Of a stretch of DNA of 10,456 nt, positions 5,661-10,456 are shown piece by piece. Source of the DNA: Methylovirgula sp. (lineage in GTDB: Bacteria > Pseudomonadota > Alphaproteobacteria > Rhizobiales > Beijerinckiaceae); assembly GCA_030044485.1 (NCBI GenBank), contig JASHVQ010000072.1:1-10456 (forward strand), read 5' to 3'. Every line of letters starts with the position of its first letter. Position 1 is the first letter of the stretch. The notes under the pieces are model-generated. The model had not been told where the DNA came from. It saw nothing but the letters and a program-made list of their open reading frames with translations, and did not search any database. The position numbers and the translations under genes are program-made.

Positions 5661-7071
5661 TGCGCTTCTCGTCCGCGATCGAAAGCGCGCCGATCGGCAG
5701 GCAAAGTTCCACCGACGCGCCGCCTTCGTGGTTGTTGCGAGGCACGATCGTGCCGCCCAGCTTGCGCAGCACGTTGACGACAAGGAAGAGGCCGAGGCCG
5801 CTTCCGGAACGCTTCTTGGTCGATTGATAGGGCTTGCCGAAATTCGCGAGAATCTCGGGACTGAAACCCGGGCCCTTGTCGCGCACGTTGACGACCAGCT
5901 TGTCGGCCTCGCGCTTTGCCTCGATGTTGATCCACTCGGGCGAGGCTTCGAGCGCATTGTCGAACACGTTCATCAGCACCTGCCGCAGCACGGTGTCGGA
6001 GACGATGCCGGTGTCGGCGTCGATCTTGTGCACGTAGTCGAGGTGGGGAGGGCCGCGCGTCTCTTGCCAATCGGCGACGACGTCGTCGAGGAACTCGACA
6101 AGCGTCGTCCGCTCGGCGCCTTCGCCGCGCGCCTCGCCCGCGGCGAGCAGAATACGCGACAGCGTCTCCTTGCAGCGCCCGAGCGCGGCGCGCATCTCGG
6201 CGATGTCATTATCGATCTCGCCGTTGGCGACGAGCGCCGGCATGCGCGCCCAGTCGTTGACGATCACCGAAAGGATCGAGAGGGGCGTGCCGAGCTCGTG
6301 CGCCGCTCCGGACGCGAGCAGCCCCATTCTGACGATATGCTCTTCCTCGGCCGATTGCTGCCTGAGCTCCGACAGGCGCTGGTCGCGCTCGCGCAAATTG
6401 CGGGTAATGCCGGTCACGAACAAGACCAGCAGCACGGCGGCGAGCAGGAAGCAGAGAAATGTGCCTAGGACGCGCAGATCGAGAAATCCAGGCAGGCCGC
6501 GATCATGCGTCTGCTCGTAGGACAGCAGACCGATGTCGCGGTAACAGGCCGTGAGCAGCAGAAAACAGGCGCTGGTCACGCCGATCAGCGTCCAGGTCCA
6601 AAGCGGGCGCAGCAGAACCGCGCCGAGGATCACCTGCAGCAGGAAGAGCGAGACGAAAGGGTTGGTGGCGCCGCCGCTCAAGTAAAGCTGCAGCGTGAGC
6701 GCCGCGACGTCGAGAAGGAACTCGAAAAACAGCTCGGTATCGGTGATGACGGCGGCGCTGCGCCAGCGGTAAAGGCTGGCGAGATTGAGCGCGATCAGAA
6801 AGAGCACCACGCTCCCCATGGCCGGGAGCGGAAGTTTGATGCCGAGCCAGAATTCGACGACGAGAATCGTGGCGATCTGCCCGCCCACGGCGAGCCAGCG
6901 CAGCGTGATAAGAAGCAGCAGATTCCTCTTATCCGCCGTCTCTTGAATCGAGCTCGCTTCCATTCCCTGCTTTGGGCGCGATTCGCCGAGCGGGTCGCGG
7001 ATTACGCGGTAGAAATCAGGAGCGGATATAAGTCCCATCCGAAGCGATCCTGCTCCGCTCAGTCCCAGCAT
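5647..7071 (-). CDS. regB: RegB/PrrB/ActS-type membrane redox sensor histidine kinase
   Basis: 474 residues. About six membrane helices span residues 50-221. The loop motif GGATNPF (133-139) is the ubiquinone-binding heptad GGXXNPF of RegB. A linker leads to the H-box AAHELGTPL with His258, then Cys300 in GRCKETL, 42 residues later (40 in Rhodobacter capsulatus RegB, His225 and redox Cys265). The N-box is around 366-375 (MNVFDNALEA), with DKGPGF (398-403) and GSGLGL (423-428) for ATP. It is expected to autophosphorylate when the quinone pool or thiol state is reduced and to pass phosphate to the adjacent regulator. The cyoD stop is only 16 bases upstream. The start is uncertain: Met1 (7071), Met12 (7038, with AGGA nine bases upstream) or Met37 (6963); residues 1-45 have no recognisable domain. 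Confidence 0.88.
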   Translation of the reverse strand: MLGLSGAGSLRMGLISAPDFYRVIRDPLGESRPKQGMEASSIQETADKRNLLLLITLRWLAVGGQIATILVVEFWLGIKLPLPAMGSVVLFLIALNLASLYRWRSAAVITDTELFFEFLLDVAALTLQLYLSGGATNPFVSLFLLQVILGAVLLRPLWTWTLIGVTSACFLLLTACYRDIGLLSYEQTHDRGLPGFLDLRVLGTFLCFLLAAVLLVLFVTGITRNLRERDQRLSELRQQSAEEEHIVRMGLLASGAAHELGTPLSILSVIVNDWARMPALVANGEIDNDIAEMRAALGRCKETLSRILLAAGEARGEGAERTTLVEFLDDVVADWQETRGPPHLDYVHKIDADTGIVSDTVLRQVLMNVFDNALEASPEWINIEAKREADKLVVNVRDKGPGFSPEILANFGKPYQSTKKRSGSGLGLFLVVNVLRKLGGTIVPRNNHEGGASVELCLPIGALSIADEKRNAAG

Positions 7072-7087
7072 ATGATTCGCGCCCCAC

Positions 7088-7465
7088 CTATCCTGTGGGC
7101 ATCATGCCCGGCATCATGTTGGTGTCGAGGTGATACATCACCCATAGCGAGCCAGCGACGAGGATCGCCACGACCACGAATGTAAATACGAAGGCAGCCG
7201 TATTCCAGGTTTGGCCCGACGAGCCATCCATGTGCAGGAAATAGACCAAATGCACGATGATCTGCGCCACGCCGAGGGCGACGCAGATCGGGATGACCGT
7301 CGCCGCCGGGGCCGTGCCCGACATGACCAAGGCGAAGGGAATGAAGGTTAACACCGCCGACAGCAGGAAGCCGGTGAGGTAGGAGCGGACGTCGGCATGC
7401 GCCGCGCCGCCTGCGGCGCGGCCATGCGCCGTCGTTGCGATGAAGGGACCGCGTGGCTCGTGCAT
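7088..7465 (-). CDS. cyoD: Cytochrome bo3 ubiquinol oxidase subunit IV
   Basis: 125 residues with three membrane helices and the CyoD marks DVRSYLTGFLLS, ALGVAQIIVHLVYFLHM and a C-terminal WVMYHLD. It is a small accessory subunit thought to help assemble the haem-copper centre in subunit I. The ATG at 7465 shares one base with the cyoC stop and is preceded by GGGAG seven bases upstream. A longer open frame begins at 7546, but its extra 27 residues lie inside cyoC and are not CyoD-like. The tail ends in a Met-rich stretch (NMMPGMMPTG). It is the last oxidase gene before the kinase gene. Confidence 0.93.
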   Translation of the reverse strand: MHEPRGPFIATTAHGRAAGGAAHADVRSYLTGFLLSAVLTFIPFALVMSGTAPAATVIPICVALGVAQIIVHLVYFLHMDGSSGQTWNTAAFVFTFVVVAILVAGSLWVMYHLDTNMMPGMMPTG

Positions 7466-8097
7466 CAGGCAACTCCCATCAGGTAAACGACCGTGAAAAC
7501 GCCGATCCAGACGATGTCGAGGAAATGCCAGAAAAGGCTCAGGCACATGAGGCGCGTGCGATTGGCGTCGGTGAGGCCGCGGCGCAGCACATGCGCGATC
7601 AGCACGCCCATCCAGATCATGCCGGAGGTCACGTGCAGGCCGTGCGTGCCGACCAGCGTAAAGAAGGCCGACAGAAAGCCGGAGCGCTCCGGGCCCGAGC
7701 CCTCGCCGATAAGCTTGATGAATTCGTGGACCTCCATGCCCACGAAGCTGAGGCCCAGAAGCAGCGTGAGGCCCAGCCAGCGCAGCACCCAGGCCTTCTG
7801 TCCTTGCCCGGCGGAGATCATCGCCATGCCGTAGGTGAAGCTCGAGACGAGCAGGCAGGCCGTTTCAACCGCCACGTAGGGCAGACTGAATATGTCGCGT
7901 CCCGTCGGGCCGCCGGCGGTCGCATCGCGCAACACCGCGAAACTCGCAAAGAGCGATGCGAAGAGGATGCAGTCGCTCATCAGATAGATCCAGAAGCCCA
8001 GCGTCGTGATGGCGCCGGCGTCGTGGTGCTCCTCCTCGACTTCGAAGACTTCGGGAAGAAGGGGCGCAGTCGTGAGAGGTCGTGTCTGGATGTTCAT
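7465..8097 (-). CDS. cyoC: Cytochrome bo3 ubiquinol oxidase subunit III
   Basis: 210 residues with five membrane helices after an N-terminal cytoplasmic segment of about 30 residues, as in E. coli CyoC (204 residues). Family marks are [52 protein letters not shown] and a final helix [20 protein letters not shown]. It belongs to the cytochrome oxidase subunit III family and holds lipid and stabilises subunit I; it has no metal centre. The ATG is separated from the cyoB stop by one base, and its TGA shares a base with the cyoD ATG, so translation of the operon is tightly coupled. Confidence 0.95.
   Translation of the reverse strand: MNIQTRPLTTAPLLPEVFEVEEEHHDAGAITTLGFWIYLMSDCILFASLFASFAVLRDATAGGPTGRDIFSLPYVAVETACLLVSSFTYGMAMISAGQGQKAWVLRWLGLTLLLGLSFVGMEVHEFIKLIGEGSGPERSGFLSAFFTLVGTHGLHVTSGMIWMGVLIAHVLRRGLTDANRTRLMCLSLFWHFLDIVWIGVFTVVYLMGVA
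7473..7477 (-). promoter_or_regulatory. Ribosome binding site fixing the cyoD start
   Basis: On the minus strand GGGAG (7477-7473) is followed by seven bases and ATG at 7465. It lies in the last codons of cyoC and decides in favour of the 125-residue CyoD over the longer frame from 7546. Confidence 0.65.
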
Positions 8098-8098
8098 G

Positions 8099-10087
8099 TC
8101 AGGCCTGCGATCCTAGCTGTTCGAAGTAGCGGTCTTCGTCGCGCGCCACTTCGTCGGAAGAGACGTAGTAGTCGCGGTCCTCGTCGAAGGAATGGATGAT
8201 GGCGAGCGAGATCGCCGCGGCGAAGGAAATGATCGCCAGCCACCAGATGTGCCAGATGAGCGCAAAGCCCATGAGCGCCGCGCAGCCGCTGATGAGAACG
8301 CCCGTACCGGTGTTGCGCGGCATGTGGATGGGGCGATAGGCGGCGAAGGGGCGATGCGCCACGCCACGGCGTTTCATCTCCCAATAGGCATCGCGCGTGG
8401 TGACGACCGGGGTGCGGGCGAAATTATAGGGGGGCGGCGGTGAAGCGACGGCCCATTCGAGCGTGCGTCCGTTCCAGGGGTCGCCGGTCAGGTCGCGCAG
8501 TGCCGCTCGATTGCGGATGCTGAGCGCGATCTGCGCAAGCTGAGCGGCGATGCCGCAGGCAATGAGGAGCGCGCCGCACATCGCGACGACCAGGTAGGCG
8601 TGCCACACAGGGTTGTCGAGATGATCGAGCCGCCGCGTCATGCCCATGAGGCCCAGCACGTAGAGCGGCATGAAGGCGATGTAGAAGCCGACGAACCAGC
8701 ACCAGAAGGAGATCTTGCCGAGCCGTTCGTCGAGCGTGAAGCCGAAGGCCTTCGGAAACCAATAGCTGAATCCGGCCATGCAGCCGAAGACCACGCCGCC
8801 GATGATGGCGTTGTGGAAATGCGCGACCAGGAAAAGACTATTGTGCAGCACGTAGTCGGCGGGCGGAACGGCCATCAGCACGCCGGTCATGCCGCCGATG
8901 GTGAAGGTGATCATGAAGCCGATCGTCCACAGCACCGGCGTCGTGAAGCGCACCCGGCCGCGATACATGGTGAACAACCAATTGAAGATCTTCGCGCCGG
9001 TGGGTATCGAGATGATCATCGTCGTAATGCCGAAGAAGGCATTCACGTCGGCGCCCGAACCCATGGTGAAGAAGTGGTGCAGCCAGACGACGAACGAGAG
9101 GATCGTTATGCAAATGGTCGCGTAGACCATCGACTTGTAGCCGAAGAGCGGCTTGCCCGAGAACGTCGCGATGACCTCCGAGAACACGCCGAAACACGGA
9201 AGGATCAGGATGTAGACTTCCGGATGTCCCCAGGCCCAGATGAGGTTGATGTACATCATCGGGTTGCCGCCGGCGTCGTTCGTGAAGAAGTGCATGCCGA
9301 GATAGCGGTCGAGCGACAGCATGGCGAGGGTTGCCGTCAGGATCGGGAAAGCGGCGACAATCAGCATGTTGGCGCAGAGCGCCGTCCAACTGAAAATCGG
9401 CATGCGCATGAGTGTCATGCCCGGAGCGCGCATGCTGAGGATGGTGGTGATCATGTTGACGCCGGAGAGCAGCGTTCCGATGCCGGCGATCTGCAGCGCC
9501 CAGATGTAATAATCGACGCCGACCCCGGGGCTGTAGGCGATCTCCGAGAGCGGCGGATAGGCGAGCCAACCGGTGCGCGCGAATTCGCCCACCCCGAGCG
9601 ATACGTTGACGAGCAGCGCGCCGACCGCGGTGAGCCAGAAGCTCAGGTTGTTGAGATAGGGAAAGGCCACGTCGCGCGCCCCGATCTGCAGCGGCATCGC
9701 GATGTTCATGAGCCCGACGATGAAGGGCATCGCCATGAAGAAGATCATGATGACGCCGTGCGCGGTGAAGACCTGATCGAAATGTTCGGGCGGCAGGTAG
9801 CCAGCCCCGCCGGTCGAGGCGAGCGCCTGCTGGGTACGCATCATGATGGCATCGGCGAAGCCGCGCAGCAGCATGACCAGCGCCAGCACGATGTACATGA
9901 TGCCGATCTTCTTGTGGTCGACCGACGTCATCCAGTCGAACCACAGCGCCCGCCAGAAGCCAAAATAGGTGATAAGCGCGACGAGCCCGAGGCCGCCCAC
10001 CACCATCAAGCCCACGGCGCCCATGATGATCGGCTGATGGAGCGGAATCGCATCCATGCTGAGCTTGCCCATCATCCCGCCCGTCAT
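8099..10087 (-). CDS. cyoB: Cytochrome bo3 ubiquinol oxidase subunit I
   Basis: 662 residues, close to the 663 of E. coli CyoB and aligned to it nearly without gaps after a four-residue N-terminal extension. The quinol-site residues Arg71, Asp75, His98 and Gln101 (E. coli numbering) are all kept (LLRGFAD and PEHFDQ), as are haem ligands His106 (TAHG) and His421 (AHFHN, also His419), CuB ligands His284, His333 and His334 ([15 protein letters not shown]), the cross-linked Tyr288, Lys362 of the K channel (PTGAKIFNW) and the D-channel Asp135 (IGARD). It is therefore an active quinol oxidase that reduces oxygen to water and pumps protons. The ATG overlaps the cyoA stop by four bases and has GAGGA seven bases upstream. 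The C-terminal [10 protein letters not shown] tail is typical. Confidence 0.97.
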   Translation of the reverse strand: MTGGMMGKLSMDAIPLHQPIIMGAVGLMVVGGLGLVALITYFGFWRALWFDWMTSVDHKKIGIMYIVLALVMLLRGFADAIMMRTQQALASTGGAGYLPPEHFDQVFTAHGVIMIFFMAMPFIVGLMNIAMPLQIGARDVAFPYLNNLSFWLTAVGALLVNVSLGVGEFARTGWLAYPPLSEIAYSPGVGVDYYIWALQIAGIGTLLSGVNMITTILSMRAPGMTLMRMPIFSWTALCANMLIVAAFPILTATLAMLSLDRYLGMHFFTNDAGGNPMMYINLIWAWGHPEVYILILPCFGVFSEVIATFSGKPLFGYKSMVYATICITILSFVVWLHHFFTMGSGADVNAFFGITTMIISIPTGAKIFNWLFTMYRGRVRFTTPVLWTIGFMITFTIGGMTGVLMAVPPADYVLHNSLFLVAHFHNAIIGGVVFGCMAGFSYWFPKAFGFTLDERLGKISFWCWFVGFYIAFMPLYVLGLMGMTRRLDHLDNPVWHAYLVVAMCGALLIACGIAAQLAQIALSIRNRAALRDLTGDPWNGRTLEWAVASPPPPYNFARTPVVTTRDAYWEMKRRGVAHRPFAAYRPIHMPRNTGTGVLISGCAALMGFALIWHIWWLAIISFAAAISLAIIHSFDEDRDYYVSSDEVARDEDRYFEQLGSQA

Positions 10088-10456
10088 CGCAGGATCCTCG
10101 TTTCAGGAGCGCCGCAGAGACCGACGTCGCCGAAGGTTTCCTTGGCCATCGCCAGGCGCATTAAGTCGTCGGTGCAGGCCGAGCCGTCGGAACATTTGTT
10201 GAGCGCATCGTGGTAGACGGTCGACTCGATATCGCCGTAATAAGTGACCGGCATATCTTCGCTTGGCTCGGCGAGCTGACGGTAGGCGGTCATCGTCAGT
10301 TCCTGCGGGGCGGCGCGGACCTTGTCGACCCATTTGCTGAAATCGACAGGCGTCATGGCGCGCGTTGCAAATTGCATGTCGGAGAAGCCGTCGCCGCTGT
10401 AATTTGCCGAAATGCCGGTGTAGTTGCCGGGCTTGCTGGCGAGCAGGCTCAGCTTC
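10084..10456 (-). CDS. cyoA: Cytochrome bo3 ubiquinol oxidase subunit II (C-terminal part, truncated at right edge)
   Basis: About 123 C-terminal residues; the 5' end lies beyond the window. The visible part starts with [16 protein letters not shown] and [13 protein letters not shown], the periplasmic cupredoxin-fold core of CyoA, where SANYSG replaces the CuA-binding segment of cytochrome c oxidases. [18 protein letters not shown] and YRQLAEPSE follow, also CyoA-like. The C-terminal tail differs from that of E. coli: instead of a Met/His-rich end it has three cysteines ([11 protein letters not shown] and GLCGAP). It is the docking subunit for CyoB. Its TGA overlaps the cyoB ATG by four bases. 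The lipoprotein signal and membrane helices cannot be seen. Confidence 0.93.
   Translation of the reverse strand, partial: KLSLLASKPGNYTGISANYSGDGFSDMQFATRAMTPVDFSKWVDKVRAAPQELTMTAYRQLAEPSEDMPVTYYGDIESTVYHDALNKCSDGSACTDDLMRLAMAKETFGDVGLCGAPETRILR

Noticed and set aside
5661..5957. N-terminal extension of the response regulator to 5957
   Set aside because: The added 99 residues are Ser/Arg-rich, lie inside the kinase gene in another frame, and the receiver domain starts normally from the ATG at 5660.
7466..7546. N-terminal extension of CyoD to 7546
   Set aside because: It lies inside cyoC, is not CyoD-like, and the ATG at 7465 has a good ribosome binding site and a stop/start overlap.
8600..10216. 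A 538-codon open frame on the plus strand opposite cyoB
   Set aside because: It is rich in Arg, Asp, Glu and His with no domain pattern, and lies fully opposite a strongly conserved cyoB; it is a by-product of GC-rich codon use.

Overview
The window looks like chromosomal DNA of a GC-rich alphaproteobacterium, most likely in the order Hyphomicrobiales (Rhizobiales). The evidence is a RegB/RegA-type redox two-component pair, a cyoABCD quinol oxidase operon, a rhizobial-style ars cluster with an aquaglyceroporin, and a HAD class IIA protein of the alphaproteobacterial type near ribF. A more precise placement (for example Beijerinckiaceae or a methanotroph-related lineage) is only a guess. Genes are densely packed, with many stop/start overlaps and no gap over 300 bases.

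Left part (1-2398): the 3' portion of a GH31 glycosidase that looks like a sulfoquinovosidase (YihQ type) enters from the left edge. It converges on, and overlaps by 33 bp, an arsenic operon on the minus strand, arsR-arsC-aqpS. ArsC would reduce arsenate to arsenite, AqpS would let arsenite leave, and ArsR would repress the operon. No ArsB or Acr3 pump is visible. A good sigma70-type promoter precedes arsR. Its predicted start point falls on the A of the ATG, and an inverted repeat lies across the -10 box, suggesting an autoregulated, leaderless arsR.

Middle part (2528-5104): a HAD class IIA protein gene (+) with a modified catalytic motif I, an orphan CheY-like receiver gene (-), and ribF (+), the bifunctional riboflavin kinase/FAD synthetase, which probably starts at a TTG. 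The space between cheY and ribF holds short repeats but no clear promoter.

Right part (5106-10456, all minus strand): transcription order is cyoA (cut by the right edge), cyoB, cyoC, cyoD, then a RegB-like histidine kinase and a RegA-like response regulator. All junctions overlap or are separated by at most 16 bases, so the six genes look like one transcription unit. The cytochrome bo3 oxidase oxidises ubiquinol, and the RegB-like kinase carries the quinone-binding motif and the redox cysteine known in RegB. The layout therefore suggests an oxidase encoded with a sensor of its own substrate pool. I see no mobile element, tRNA, rRNA or CRISPR array.
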